DNA of 64,000 nucleotides from Pseudomonas corrugata (GCF_001269905.1 NZ_LHVK01000006.1:124001-188000), one strand, 5' to 3'; positions 17,135-26,342 are shown, counted from the first letter of the stretch. Numbers and translations: made by a program. Notes: generated by a model from the letters alone, not told the origin.

Positions 17135-17173
17135 ACCAAATAACGAGAGCCCCTCCTGCCAACGACGCATTCG
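17135..17173 (+). promoter_or_regulatory. ACCAA...GCATTCG module upstream of exaC
   Basis: ACCAA at 17135 and GCATTCG at 17167 are 32 bases apart, 113 and 81 bases before the exaC start. The same pair with the same spacing precedes pqqA, and with 31-base spacing pedF. Candidate regulon element. Confidence 0.42.
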
Positions 17174-17247
17174 TCCGGCAGGCGGGGCTCTCTACCATCG
17201 GCCTATCGCCTGTCCCGTGACAGGCATCGACCAGGCAGAGGCCCATC

Positions 17248-18768
17248 ATGATCTACGCACAACCCGGAACCCCAGGCGCCGTCGTTTCCTTCAAGCCGCG
17301 CTATGGCAACTTCATCGGTGGCGAATTCGTCGCACCGGTGCATGGCGAATACTTCACCAACACATCACCGGTCAATGGCCAGGTGATCGCTGAATTCCCG
17401 CGCTCCAGCGCCGCTGACATCGACAAGGCCCTGGACGCAGCCCATGCCGCCGCCGATGCCTGGGGCAAGACGTCGGTACAGGACCGCTCCCTGGTGCTGC
17501 TGAAGATCGCCGACCGTATCGAGCAGAACCTGGAGATCCTCGCTGTCAGCGAAACCTGGGATAATGGCAAGGCCGTGCGCGAAACCCTCAACGCCGACGT
17601 ACCGCTGGCGGCCGATCACTTCCGTTATTTCGCCGGTTGCATCCGCGCCCAGGAAGGCGGCGCGGCCGAGATCAACGAGTTGACCACCGCTTACCATTTC
17701 CATGAACCGCTGGGTGTGGTCGGGCAGATCATTCCATGGAACTTCCCGCTGCTGATGGCGGCCTGGAAGCTCGCGCCAGCCCTGGCGGCGGGCAACTGCA
17801 TCGTGCTCAAGCCAGCGGAACAGACGCCGCTGTCGATCATGGTTTTTGCAGAACTGATCGCCGACCTGCTGCCGGCCGGTGTATTGAACATCGTCCATGG
17901 TTTTGGTCGCGAAGCTGGTGAAGCCCTGGCGACCAGCAAGCGTATCGCCAAGATCGCTTTTACCGGTTCCACCCCGGTGGGCTCGCACATCATGAAGTGC
18001 GCCGCCGAGAACATTATCCCGTCCACCGTGGAACTGGGCGGCAAGTCGCCGAACATCTTCTTCGAAGACATCATGCAGGCCGAGCCGGCGTTTATCGAGA
18101 AGGCGGCCGAAGGCCTGGTGCTGGCGTTCTTCAACCAGGGCGAAGTCTGCACCTGCCCATCCCGCGCGCTGGTGCAGGAGTCGATCTATGCACCGTTCAT
18201 GGCCGAAGTCATGAAGAAAATCGCCAAGATCAAACGTGGCAACCCACTGGATACCGAAACCATGGTCGGCGCCCAGGCGTCCGAACAGCAATACGACAAG
18301 ATCCTTTCGTACCTGGACATCGCCCGCGAGGAGGGTGCCGAACTGCTGACCGGCGGCGCGGCCGAGCGTCTGGAGGGCGACTTGTCGAGTGGCTACTACA
18401 TCCAGCCGACCCTGCTCAAGGGCCACAACAAAATGCGCGTGTTCCAGGAGGAAATCTTCGGCCCGGTGGTGGGCGTGACCACCTTCAAGGACGAGGCCGA
18501 AGCCCTGGCGATCGCCAACGACAGCGAGTTCGGCCTCGGCGCCGGCCTGTGGACCCGCGACATCAACCGCGCCTACCGCATGGGCCGGGCGATCAAGGCC
18601 GGGCGCGTCTGGACCAACTGCTACCACCTGTACCCGGCGCACGCCGCGTTCGGTGGCTACAAGAAGTCCGGCGTGGGTCGTGAAACCCACAAGATGATGC
18701 TCGATCACTACCAGCAGACCAAGAACCTGCTGGTGAGCTATGACATCAACCCGTTGGGCTTTTTCTAA
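17248..18768 (+). CDS. exaC: NAD-dependent aldehyde dehydrogenase (ExaC/PedI-like)
   Basis: A 506-residue class 3-type aldehyde dehydrogenase, the same length as P. aeruginosa ExaC. The nucleophile Cys is in [12 protein letters not shown], the general-base Glu in VELGGKSPN, the cofactor-fold signature in [10 protein letters not shown] and the proline-rich [10 protein letters not shown]. It converts acetaldehyde and other aldehydes made by the quinoproteins to acids in the cytoplasm. It stands alone with its own upstream region, containing the ACCAA/GCATTCG pair, and is followed by a REP and pqqA. Confidence 0.92.
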   Translation: MIYAQPGTPGAVVSFKPRYGNFIGGEFVAPVHGEYFTNTSPVNGQVIAEFPRSSAADIDKALDAAHAAADAWGKTSVQDRSLVLLKIADRIEQNLEILAVSETWDNGKAVRETLNADVPLAADHFRYFAGCIRAQEGGAAEINELTTAYHFHEPLGVVGQIIPWNFPLLMAAWKLAPALAAGNCIVLKPAEQTPLSIMVFAELIADLLPAGVLNIVHGFGREAGEALATSKRIAKIAFTGSTPVGSHIMKCAAENIIPSTVELGGKSPNIFFEDIMQAEPAFIEKAAEGLVLAFFNQGEVCTCPSRALVQESIYAPFMAEVMKKIAKIKRGNPLDTETMVGAQASEQQYDKILSYLDIAREEGAELLTGGAAERLEGDLSSGYYIQPTLLKGHNKMRVFQEEIFGPVVGVTTFKDEAEALAIANDSEFGLGAGLWTRDINRAYRMGRAIKAGRVWTNCYHLYPAHAAFGGYKKSGVGRETHKMMLDHYQQTKNLLVSYDINPLGFF

Positions 18769-18791
18769 CTTTCGGAAACAGCGCTGAACCC

Positions 18792-18881
18792 TGTGGGAGC
18801 GAGCCTGCTCGCGATGAAGCCGGATCAGTCGACAGTTGTGTTGGCCGACCTGCCGCCATCGCGAGCAGGCTCGCTCCCACA
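18792..18881. repeat. REP doublet
   Basis: Inverted arms TGTGGGAGCGAGCCTGCTCG and CGAGCAGGCTCGCTCCCACA between exaC and the pqqA promoter module. Confidence 0.88.
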
Positions 18882-18900
18882 TTTGATGTGTAGGACCTGC

Positions 18901-18940
18901 TACCAACGCACCCCATCCACCGCTTCGAAAGTAGCATTCG
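18901..18940 (+). promoter_or_regulatory. TACCAA...GCATTCG module upstream of pqqA
   Basis: TACCAA at 18901 and AGCATTCG ending at 18940. The same CCTGCTACCAA and AGCATTCG strings occur upstream of pedF with one base less between them. It lies about 105 bases before the pqqA start, matching the other quinoprotein genes. Confidence 0.48.
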
Positions 18941-19006
18941 AACCCACGGCACCCTGTGCATTAATGACCTTGCCGGAATCGCCCGGTACAAGAAGAGGAA
19001 AGACCC

Positions 19007-19078
19007 ATGTGGACTAAACCCGCGTACACCGACCTGCGTATCGGCTTCGAAGTGACGATGTATTTCGCCAATCGATGA
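19007..19078 (+). CDS. pqqA: PqqA, coenzyme PQQ precursor peptide
   Basis: A 23-residue peptide beginning [20 protein letters not shown]. The conserved Glu and Tyr spaced E-x3-Y (Glu15, Tyr19) are the residues cross-linked by PqqE to form PQQ. AAGAGGAAAG just upstream is a good ribosome site. No pqqBCDE genes are in this window, so this is either a second, island-located precursor gene or the only copy at a distance from the biosynthetic operon. An 11-bp terminator-like hairpin follows 7 bases after the stop. Confidence 0.9.
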
Positions 19079-19084
19079 GTGTCG

Positions 19085-19111
19085 GCCCGGCCTGATGCGT
19101 TCAGGCCGGGC
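19085..19111 (+). terminator. hairpin after pqqA
   Basis: A perfect 11-bp GC-rich stem (GCCCGGCCTGA and TCAGGCCGGGC) with loop TGCGT, directly after pqqA. There is no T tract, so it may be a 3' stability hairpin rather than a strict intrinsic terminator. Confidence 0.6.
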
Positions 19112-19188
19112 TACCCATTGGTCTGATTGCATTCGCGGCGGGATGCTTTAGGCTCTGGGTATCCAACACAATAAGAACAGGCTTACCA

Positions 19189-20367
19189 ATGAGCCATGCA
19201 CCTGTAAAGATGAGCCTCAGCCCGCTGCGCAAGTTCGTTTCACCTGAAATCATGTTCGGCGCCGGTTGCCGGCACAATGTCGGTAATTACGCCCAGACCT
19301 TCGGCGCCCGCAAGGTGTTGGTGGTCACCGATCCCGGCGTCATCGCCGCCGGCTGGGTGGGGGATGTCGAGTCAAGTCTCCAGGCCCTGGGTATCGATTA
19401 CTGCATCTACAGCGACGTTTCGCCCAATCCCCGGGTCGAGGAAGTGATGCTCGGTGCCGAGTTGTACCGGGAAAACCACTGTGACGTCATCGTCGCAGTC
19501 GGTGGCGGCAGTCCCATGGACTGCGGCAAAGCCATCGGGATCGTCGTCGCCCATGGCCGCAATATCCTCGAGTTCGAAGGCGTCGACACCCTGCATGTGC
19601 CCAGCCCACCGCTGATCCTGATTCCCACCACTGCCGGAACTTCGGCCGATGTCTCGCAGTTCGTGATCATCTCCAACCAGCAGGAGCGCATGAAGTTTTC
19701 CATTGTCAGCAAGGCCGCCGTGCCGGACGTCTCGCTGATCGACCCGGAAACCACACTGAGCATGGACCCGTTCCTGTCGGCCTGTACGGGCATCGACGCG
19801 CTGGTGCACGCTATCGAGGCTTTCGTCTCCACCGGTCATGGCCCGCTCACCGACCCCCATGCGCTGGAGGCGATGCGGCTGATCAACAGCAACCTGGTGC
19901 AGATGATCGCTAACCCGGGCGACGTCGCCCTGCGGGAAAAGATCATGCTCGGCAGCATGCAGGCCGGGCTGGCGTTCTCCAATGCCATTCTCGGTGCCGT
20001 GCACGCCATGTCCCACAGCCTGGGGGGCTTTCTGGACCTGCCCCATGGGTTGTGCAACGCGGTGTTGGTGGAGCATGTCGTGGCATTCAACTACACCTCG
20101 GCGCCGGACCGTTTCAAGGTAATCGCCGAGACGCTGGGCATCGACTGCCGTGGATTGAATCATCGGCAGATCCGCACTCGATTGGTGGAACACCTGATTG
20201 CGCTCAAGCGCACCATCGGTTTCCACGAAACCCTGGGACTGCACGGGGTGAGTACTTCGGATATTCCTTTCCTGTCGCAGCATGCGATGCATGATCCGTG
20301 CATCCTCACCAACCCTCGGGAGTCGAGCCAGCGGGATGTCGAGGTCGTTTATGGCGAAGCCCTCTGA
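19189..20367 (+). CDS. ercA: iron-containing alcohol dehydrogenase, ErcA-like
   Basis: A 392-residue group III (iron-type) alcohol dehydrogenase. The nucleotide-binding GGGS is in VAVGGGSPMDCGK, and the metal ligands are in the segments FVSTGHGPLTDPHALEAM and GAVHAMSHSLGG, with a further His in DLPHGLCNAV. In P. aeruginosa ErcA is part of the ethanol-oxidation regulatory cascade rather than the main oxidation route. Its stop lies 17 bases inside the next gene, ercS, so the two are coupled, which supports a joint regulatory role. Confidence 0.88.
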   Translation: MSHAPVKMSLSPLRKFVSPEIMFGAGCRHNVGNYAQTFGARKVLVVTDPGVIAAGWVGDVESSLQALGIDYCIYSDVSPNPRVEEVMLGAELYRENHCDVIVAVGGGSPMDCGKAIGIVVAHGRNILEFEGVDTLHVPSPPLILIPTTAGTSADVSQFVIISNQQERMKFSIVSKAAVPDVSLIDPETTLSMDPFLSACTGIDALVHAIEAFVSTGHGPLTDPHALEAMRLINSNLVQMIANPGDVALREKIMLGSMQAGLAFSNAILGAVHAMSHSLGGFLDLPHGLCNAVLVEHVVAFNYTSAPDRFKVIAETLGIDCRGLNHRQIRTRLVEHLIALKRTIGFHETLGLHGVSTSDIPFLSQHAMHDPCILTNPRESSQRDVEVVYGEAL

Positions 20368-21721
20368 CGAACAGCAAAGAGCCCTGGCCGGGCTGCTGGG
20401 GCTGGGCAATCATTCGACGCGCAAGAGCCATTATCCCGAGCTGGCGGCGCGTCTGGAGGATCTGGAGCTGGCCCGCCAGCGCCTGCAACAACTCAACGAC
20501 CAGTTGGAACAGCGGGTGGCCGAGCGCACCGATGAACTGCTGGAAGCCAATCACAACCTCCAGCAGCAGATCGCCCAGCGCAAGCTCGTCGAGCAACAGT
20601 TGCGCGACGCCCGCGACGCCGCACAGGCCGCCAACCGCAGCAAGGACAAGTACCTGGCCGCCGCCAGTCACGACCTGCTCCAGCCGCTCAACGCCGCGCG
20701 CCTGCTGATCGCCACGCTGCGCGAGCGTCAGTTGCCGAACCCTGAGCAGGTCCTGGTGGAGCGCACTCACCAGGCCCTGGAGGGCGCGGAAGATCTACTC
20801 ACCGATCTGCTGGATATCTCCCGGCTGGACCAGGCTGCGGTTCGCCCGGACATCGCGTCCTATCGACTGGACGAGTTGCTGGCGCCGTTGGTTTCCGAGT
20901 TTCAATCGGTGGCGGGCGCCGCGGGGCTGGAGTTGCGCGCGCGTTTTGGCGAAGAAGTGGTCATGACCGATCTGCGTCTGCTGACGCGTATCTTGCGCAA
21001 TCTGCTCAGCAACGCCTGCCGCTACACGGACCAGGGCGGCATTCTCCTGACCGCCAGGCGCCGGGGAGGGCGCTTGAGCCTGGAAGTCTGGGACACGGGG
21101 CGCGGTATTGCCGCCGACTGCCTGGAGTCGATTTTTCTCGAATTCAATCAGTTGGACGTGGGCCGGGCGGCGGACCGCAAAGGTGTGGGACTGGGATTGG
21201 CGATTGTCGAACGCATCGCTCATATCCTGGGCTATCGGGTCCAGGTGCGTTCCCGGCCAGGGCGCGGCTCGGTGTTCAGCATCGACGTGCCGCTGTCGGA
21301 TGAAAAACCGCTGCCGTTGTCCGAGACGCCCGTCCAGGCGATTACCGGCAACCCGTTGCCCGGACGCCGGCTGCTGGTGATCGACAATGAACTCAGCATC
21401 CTGCAAAGCATGGCTGCACTGCTGGGGCAGTGGGGCTGCGACGTGCTGACCGCCACCGACGAAGCGGCCGCTATCGAAGTGCTGCAAGGCCAAGCACCAG
21501 AGCTTATCCTGGCGGATTTCCATCTGGATCATGGTGTGGTCGGCTGCGAGGTGGTCAAGCACCTGCGTGAGCGTTTCCACCAGACCATCCCGGCCGTGAT
21601 CATCACCGCCGACCGCAGCGACCAGTGCCGCCGGGCCTTGCGCAAACTGAATGCGCCGCTGCTCAACAAACCGGTCAAGCCGGGCAAGTTGCGGGCGGTG
21701 TTGAGCCAGTTGCTGGGCTAG
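20351..21721 (+). CDS. ercS: hybrid sensor histidine kinase, ErcS-like
   Basis: A 456-residue soluble hybrid kinase. It has a coiled coil (residues 35-95), an H-box ASHDLLQPLNAARLL, an ATPase domain with GVGLGLAIVERI, and a C-terminal receiver with the phospho-Asp in LILADFHLD and a Lys in NKPVKPGK. No PAS domain or membrane segment is evident, so its input is probably cytoplasmic or through a partner. The start ATG at 20351 lies within the end of ercA. It is clearly paralogous to the kinase at 2-1315. Confidence 0.87.
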   Translation: MAKPSDEQQRALAGLLGLGNHSTRKSHYPELAARLEDLELARQRLQQLNDQLEQRVAERTDELLEANHNLQQQIAQRKLVEQQLRDARDAAQAANRSKDKYLAAASHDLLQPLNAARLLIATLRERQLPNPEQVLVERTHQALEGAEDLLTDLLDISRLDQAAVRPDIASYRLDELLAPLVSEFQSVAGAAGLELRARFGEEVVMTDLRLLTRILRNLLSNACRYTDQGGILLTARRRGGRLSLEVWDTGRGIAADCLESIFLEFNQLDVGRAADRKGVGLGLAIVERIAHILGYRVQVRSRPGRGSVFSIDVPLSDEKPLPLSETPVQAITGNPLPGRRLLVIDNELSILQSMAALLGQWGCDVLTATDEAAAIEVLQGQAPELILADFHLDHGVVGCEVVKHLRERFHQTIPAVIITADRSDQCRRALRKLNAPLLNKPVKPGKLRAVLSQLLG

Positions 21722-21739
21722 CCTCCACCGCAAACACCT

Positions 21740-21829
21740 TGTGGGAGCGAGCCTGCTCGCGATGGCGGCGGCATGTCTAACATCAATGTAAACTGACCCA
21801 CCGCTATCGCGAGCAGGCTCGCTCCCACA
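21740..21829. repeat. REP doublet
   Basis: Inverted arms TGTGGGAGCGAGCCTGCTCG and CGAGCAGGCTCGCTCCCACA, 18 bases after ercS, at the right border of the alcohol-oxidation island. Confidence 0.88.
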
Positions 21830-21877
21830 GGGTTTTGCAAGTAACCCTCAAATTTTTTCGAGCTGAAGACCGCCATC

Positions 21878-21904
21878 AAAACGCCGCCATTTGGTCGGCG
21901 TTTT
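21878..21904 (+). terminator. intrinsic terminator after ercS
   Basis: Stem AAAACGCCG / CGGCGTTTT (9 bp) with an inner CCA/TGG pairing and a short T run. It probably ends the ercA-ercS transcript. Confidence 0.7.
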
Positions 21905-21999
21905 CGTCCCGAATGAAAAAAGAGGCTTCGGTCTGGTTATTTCATTCTGTAAACTCCCCCCGCTGCGACAATCGGGCACGGCCACGCCTGCCCCGATCG

Positions 22000-22049
22000 A
22001 GTGGCCTGTGCGGCTAATTTGTGTACTCAAATCAACCATACAGGCCACT
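22000..22049. promoter_or_regulatory. nested inverted repeats in the mqo leader
   Basis: AGTGGCCTGT (22000-22009) and ACAGGCCACT (22040-22049) form a perfect 10-bp inverted repeat. Inside its loop ATTTG-N6-CAAAT (22017-22032) is a second one. The 543-base gap between ercS and mqo otherwise holds a REP, a terminator and no gene I can support. It may be an operator or mRNA structure controlling mqo. Confidence 0.4.
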
Positions 22050-22264
22050 AGACGTTTTGCAGTGTCCCTCACCCAGCTGAAGCCAAGACCTACAAGAAGT
22101 CAGTGCCGGAGAGACATAAAACTTGAGGCCGCCGTTTCGCGCGGTCCTGTAGGTCCATCCTCCAGTCCATTCGAACCCGTCATGCTGGTTTTCCCGGCCA
22201 TGGGCTTGGTTTGTCCTTGAACAGACCGGAGGGTGGAATGGCGTTCCATCCTAGGGATACACAC

Positions 22265-23908
22265 ATGTTGAAGAAAACACACACGGCGCTGCTGGGCCTG
22301 GCGATGGCGATGGGTCTTGCGACCACGCACGCCGCCGAGGCAAATAAAGTGGACGTCCTGCTCATTGGTGGGGGCATCATGAGCTCGACACTCGGCGTCT
22401 GGCTCAATGAGCTGGAGCCGGGCTGGACCATGGAAATGGTCGAGCGCCTGGACGGTGTTGCCGAAGAAAGCTCCAACGGCTGGAACAATGCCGGTACCGG
22501 TCACTCCGCGTTGGCCGAGCTGAACTACACGCCGGAAGACAAGGACGGCAAGGTCGAGATCGCCAAGGCCATCGAGATCAACGAAGCCTTCCAGATCTCC
22601 CGTCAGTTCTGGTCCTGGCAGGTCAAGAACGGCGTGCTGAAGAACCCGCGCTCGTTCATCAACTCCACGCCGCACATGAGTTTCCTGTGGGGCGACGACA
22701 ACATCGCTTTCCTGAAGAAGCGCTACGAAGCCCTCCAGGCCAGCCCGTTGTTCGCCGGTATGCAGTACTCCGAAGACCCCGCGCAGATCAGCAAGTGGGT
22801 TCCGCTGATGATGCAAGGGCGTGATCCGAGCCAGAAAGTCGCGGCCACCTGGAGTCCACTGGGTACCGACGTGAACTTCGGTGAAATCACCCGCCAGTTT
22901 GCCGCTTACCTGCAAACCAGGCCGAACTTCTCGCTGAAACTGTCCAGCGAAGTGGAAGACATCACTCGCAATGAAGACGGCACCTGGCGCGTGTCCTACA
23001 AGAACCTGAAGGACGGTACCGAAACCGAGACCGACGCCAAGTTCGTGTTCATCGGTGCTGGCGGCGGAGCCTTGCACCTGCTGCAGAAGTCCGACATCCC
23101 GGAAGCCCGCGAATACGCCGGCTTCCCGGTGGGTGGTTCGTTCCTGGTCACCGAAAACCCGACCGTCGCCCAACTGCACATGGCGAAGGCCTATGGCAAG
23201 GCTTCGGTTGGTGCGCCACCGATGTCGGTTCCGCACCTGGACACCCGCGTGCTCGATGGCAAGCGTGTGATTCTGTTTGGCCCGTTCGCGACCTTCTCCA
23301 CCAAGTTCCTGAAGAACGGTTCGTACTTCGACCTGCTGACCAGCACCACGACTCACAACGTCTGGCCGATGACCAAGGTCGGTATCGAGCAGTACCCACT
23401 GGTCGAATACCTGGCCGGCCAGCTTATGCTGTCGGATGAGGATCGTTTCAATGCGCTGAAGGAGTACTTCCCGGAAGCCAAGCAGGAAGACTGGCGCCTG
23501 TGGCAGGCCGGCCAGCGTGTGCAGATCATCAAGCGTGACGAGGAGAAGGGCGGCGTCCTGAAGCTCGGCACTGAAGTGGTTGCCTCCCAGGACGGCAGCA
23601 TCGCCGGCCTGTTGGGTGCATCGCCAGGCGCCTCGACCGCCGCCCCAATCATGCTGAGCGTGCTGGAGAAGGTCTTCAAGGACAAGGTCGCCAGCCCGGC
23701 CTGGCAGGAAAAACTGCACCAGATCGTGCCAAGCTACGGCACCAAGCTCAACGAGAGCCCTGAGCGCGTGGCGCAGGAGTGGGCTTACACCAGCCAGGTC
23801 CTGCAACTGGATCCGCCGCCGGCGATCGGCAAGCCAGGCGTCCCTGCGGCACCGGCAAAGCCTGCTGTCAAAAGCGACGGCAACCCGGCGGCCGACATGG
23901 CGTTGTAA
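22265..23908 (+). CDS. mqo: malate:quinone oxidoreductase with N-terminal export-like segment
   Basis: A 547-residue FAD enzyme oxidising malate to oxaloacetate with reduction of membrane quinone. The FAD-binding segment [16 protein letters not shown] begins near residue 29. Before it is a signal-like segment ([18 protein letters not shown]...THA), which many cytoplasmic Mqo proteins lack. The C terminus carries a Pro/Ala-rich tail ([17 protein letters not shown]). I start at the ATG at 22265 because an upstream in-frame extension has no good ribosome site. The gene stands alone, followed by a strong terminator. Confidence 0.93.
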   Translation: MLKKTHTALLGLAMAMGLATTHAAEANKVDVLLIGGGIMSSTLGVWLNELEPGWTMEMVERLDGVAEESSNGWNNAGTGHSALAELNYTPEDKDGKVEIAKAIEINEAFQISRQFWSWQVKNGVLKNPRSFINSTPHMSFLWGDDNIAFLKKRYEALQASPLFAGMQYSEDPAQISKWVPLMMQGRDPSQKVAATWSPLGTDVNFGEITRQFAAYLQTRPNFSLKLSSEVEDITRNEDGTWRVSYKNLKDGTETETDAKFVFIGAGGGALHLLQKSDIPEAREYAGFPVGGSFLVTENPTVAQLHMAKAYGKASVGAPPMSVPHLDTRVLDGKRVILFGPFATFSTKFLKNGSYFDLLTSTTTHNVWPMTKVGIEQYPLVEYLAGQLMLSDEDRFNALKEYFPEAKQEDWRLWQAGQRVQIIKRDEEKGGVLKLGTEVVASQDGSIAGLLGASPGASTAAPIMLSVLEKVFKDKVASPAWQEKLHQIVPSYGTKLNESPERVAQEWAYTSQVLQLDPPPAIGKPGVPAAPAKPAVKSDGNPAADMAL

Positions 23909-23935
23909 GCCGGATACGGTCTGGTGATATACAAG

Positions 23936-23962
23936 AACGCCGCTCATTGAGCGGCGTTTTTT
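23936..23962. terminator. bidirectional intrinsic terminator
   Basis: A perfect 10-bp stem (AACGCCGCTC / GAGCGGCGTT) with an ATT loop and a six-T run. It lies between mqo and the convergent Rrf2 gene and serves both. Confidence 0.9.
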
Positions 23963-23971
23963 ATTGGCAAA

Positions 23972-24421
23972 TCAGCGGTGCGCCGCGGTCGCGGGCGCGT
24001 CCCGAAAGCGTCGGTCAAAATCCTCCGCCAACTGCGCCAGGGTAATGCTGCCCAAGCGCTTGAGCAGCAATGCCTGGGCCTCATCGAAGGCGTCGGTCAA
24101 TGCCCCGTTGACCGCTTGTTCTACCAGACATTGGGGGTGGTCAGTGGACAGGCCGATGGAAAAAATCGAGGTACTGCCCAAGGCCTGGTGGATGTCGAGC
24201 AAGGTCATGTCCGACAGGGGCTTGCTCAGGGTCCAGCCGCCCCGATGACCTTTTTCCGAGGTGACATAGCCCTGTTCCTTGAGCAACGCCATGGTCCTGC
24301 GCACCACCACCGGATTGGTGCCCAGCATCTGGGCGATGGTGTCCGAGGTGGCGGATTGTTGGTGACGGTCCATGTGGATCAGGACGTGGAGCATGCGGGA
24401 CAGGCGAGTGTCGGTTCTCAT
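23972..24421 (-). CDS. Rrf2-family transcriptional regulator
   Basis: A 149-residue Rrf2 regulator. The N-terminal winged helix (SATSDTIAQMLGTNPVVVRR, then EKGHRGGWTLSKP) is typical. Only one Cys is present (HPQCLVEQ), so the three-Cys iron-sulfur site of IscR/NsrR is absent and it is more like the thiol- or ligand-sensing members. It is divergent from the flavoprotein gene at 24565, with a 143-base shared region, and probably controls it. Confidence 0.85.
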   Translation of the reverse strand: MRTDTRLSRMLHVLIHMDRHQQSATSDTIAQMLGTNPVVVRRTMALLKEQGYVTSEKGHRGGWTLSKPLSDMTLLDIHQALGSTSIFSIGLSTDHPQCLVEQAVNGALTDAFDEAQALLLKRLGSITLAQLAEDFDRRFRDAPATAAHR

Positions 24422-24465
24422 GATGGGCGTGGTTTCTGTGGCTTCGGCAGGTGCGAGTATCGCCT

Positions 24466-24519
24466 GTAATTGTAAAAGTTACGAGATCGTTGACAGGCGC
24501 TTTTCAAGGAACTTACGAT
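24466..24519 (+). promoter_or_regulatory. candidate operator and promoter between Rrf2 gene and flavoprotein gene
   Basis: TTGACA at 24490-24495 and TACGAT at 24514-24519 with an 18-base spacer look like a sigma-70 promoter for the flavoprotein. Just upstream GTAA-N9-TTAC (24466-24482) is a possible Rrf2 operator. Confidence 0.45.
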
Positions 24520-24564
24520 GTGTCGAGACTTTCCATTCGTCGACACTTCCCTTGGAGATCGATC

Positions 24565-25458
24565 ATGCACTACGACGTCATCATTGCAGGCGGCAGTTAC
24601 GCCGGTATGTCCGCAGGGCTTCAACTGGCCCGCGCCCGGCGCAAGGTGTTGCTGATCGATGCCGGCCTGCGTCGCAACCGATTCGCCGCGACCTCCCACG
24701 GCTTTCTTGGCCAGGACGGCCGGGCGCCCGGTGACATCGTTGATGATGCCCGTGCCCAGCTCATGGCCTACTCGACCGTAGAATGGCTTTCGGACACCGC
24801 TATCAGTGCCACTCCCCAGGCAGGTGGCTTCACCCTGGAAACCGCCCAGGGCCAATGCTACAGCGCCCGGCGTCTGCTATTGGCCACGGGAGTCATCGAT
24901 GATCTGCCCGAGGTTGAAGGGCTGGCGGAGCGTTGGGGCAAGAGCGTTTTCCATTGCCCTTACTGTCACGGTTATGAACTGCAGCAAGGACCTATTGGCG
25001 TATTGGCGACTTCAGAAATGTCGTTGCACCATGCGCTGATGCTTCCGGACTGGGGGCCCACCACGTTCTTTCTCAATGGCGCCTTCGAGCCAGACGCGCC
25101 ACAGCGGGCGAGTCTCGGGCAGCGGGGCGTTACCCTGGTATCTGAACGTATCGAACGCATTGAGGGGGAACGGGCCAATGTCGCCCTGGCAGATGGCCAG
25201 GTAGTGGCGATCGATGGTTTGTTTGTCCTGCCACGCACCCGTGTGGCCGGCTCGCTGGCTGCGTCCCTTGGCTGCGATCTGGAAGACGGCCCGCTCGGGG
25301 CCTTTATCCAGACCGATCTCACCCGCGAAACCAGCGTACCGGGGGTGTTTGCCTGCGGCGACGCGGCGATGCCATTCGGGTCGGTCGCGCTCTCCGTCGG
25401 CGATGGGGTGAGGGCAGGATCGGGGGTGCATCGGTCATTGATATTTGCGAAGGAGTGA
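24565..25458 (+). CDS. thioredoxin reductase-like FAD/NAD(P) oxidoreductase
   Basis: A 297-residue flavoprotein. FAD-binding motif VIIAGGSYAGMSAGLQLARA is at the N terminus, a redox-like pair CPYC sits in FHCPYCHGYEL near residue 130, and the C-terminal FAD contact is GVFACGDAAMPFGS. This is the layout of low-molecular-weight thioredoxin reductases. The usual NADPH motif GxGxxA is not clear, so it may accept another donor or partner. Divergence from an Rrf2 gene suggests redox-responsive control. Confidence 0.82.
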   Translation: MHYDVIIAGGSYAGMSAGLQLARARRKVLLIDAGLRRNRFAATSHGFLGQDGRAPGDIVDDARAQLMAYSTVEWLSDTAISATPQAGGFTLETAQGQCYSARRLLLATGVIDDLPEVEGLAERWGKSVFHCPYCHGYELQQGPIGVLATSEMSLHHALMLPDWGPTTFFLNGAFEPDAPQRASLGQRGVTLVSERIERIEGERANVALADGQVVAIDGLFVLPRTRVAGSLAASLGCDLEDGPLGAFIQTDLTRETSVPGVFACGDAAMPFGSVALSVGDGVRAGSGVHRSLIFAKE

Positions 25459-25463
25459 GGCCA

Positions 25464-25480
25464 GGGCCGCAACGCGGCCC
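25464..25480. terminator. GC-rich hairpin between convergent genes
   Basis: A perfect 7-bp stem GGGCCGC / GCGGCCC with loop AAC, lying between the stop codons of two convergent genes. No T run, so confidence is moderate. Confidence 0.5.
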
Positions 25481-25490
25481 CACTGGAGCT

Positions 25491-26342
25491 CTATTGAGTG
25501 CCGAACATGGCGGTCCAGTAGATGCCCGCATCACTCTTCGGGTCCACGGCGTAACCTGCACCCAGTTCGCGAAACTTCGGATTCATCAGGTTGGCGCAAT
25601 GTCCCGGACTGGCCAGCCAACCGTCCACCACTTTCAGGGCAGTGTCCTGTCCGGCGGCGATGTTCTCGCCGATCAACTGGCCCAGATAGCCGGCCAGCTC
25701 GGCGCGGTCACCTGGCATGCGGCCATCGCGGTCCTTGTGGTCGAAGAAGTTGTTGTTCGCCATGGCTCGGGTGTGCGTCACAGCGGCAAGGGCCAGGGTG
25801 GCGTTCCAGGACAGTGGCGTGGTCGCCTCGAACGCCTCGCTCCCGCACCGGCGTGGCTGGGCACGAGCGCTATTGATCAGCTTCAGCAGCTTCTGGCCTT
25901 CGGTTTGCCAGTCCGCCAGGCGTGCCGACAACAAGGGGCGCGCCAGCACAATGCGCCATTCGCGATCCAGGCGGCTGACGCCGATGTCGACAAACTGCGG
26001 GTCCAGCACCACCTGGCAAAAACTTTCCTGTATGGCTTTCATCGCCGATTGCGCGTTGCGCGGCCCGGACAGGCTGATTGCCTGAACATTGACCATCGGA
26101 TAGGCCGTGCGTGCCAGCGCTTGCTGCAGGTCGCCAATGCCGTTGGCCGACAGGATCAGCCGCGAGTCCATCGCCAACGGCGGCAATTCCAGGGATGCCT
26201 GGTCCGAGCAGCTCTGGGATTGGCTGCGATACAGGTTGATGGACTCGATCAGTTGCGTCTCTTCGGTAGCCACGGCACCGACGGTGAACGCCAGCCCCAG
26301 TGACAGCACGGCCAGGCGCAGGATGGATGAAATGGCACGCAT
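25491..26342 (-). CDS. secreted CAP/SCP-domain protein
   Basis: A 283-residue exported protein. The signal peptide runs from the ATG at 26342 (MRAISSILRLAVLSLGLAF...) to about residue 28. A CAP (SCP/PR-1) domain occupies roughly residues 150-283, with HTRAMANNNFFDHKDRDG, GENIAAGQD, WLASPGHCANLMN and GIYWTAMFG. The region before it (30-145) is not recognised. An in-frame upstream extension lacks a ribosome site. The bacterial role of such proteins is poorly known; the family is usually cell-surface or secreted. Confidence 0.85.
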   Translation of the reverse strand: MRAISSILRLAVLSLGLAFTVGAVATEETQLIESINLYRSQSQSCSDQASLELPPLAMDSRLILSANGIGDLQQALARTAYPMVNVQAISLSGPRNAQSAMKAIQESFCQVVLDPQFVDIGVSRLDREWRIVLARPLLSARLADWQTEGQKLLKLINSARAQPRRCGSEAFEATTPLSWNATLALAAVTHTRAMANNNFFDHKDRDGRMPGDRAELAGYLGQLIGENIAAGQDTALKVVDGWLASPGHCANLMNPKFRELGAGYAVDPKSDAGIYWTAMFGTQ

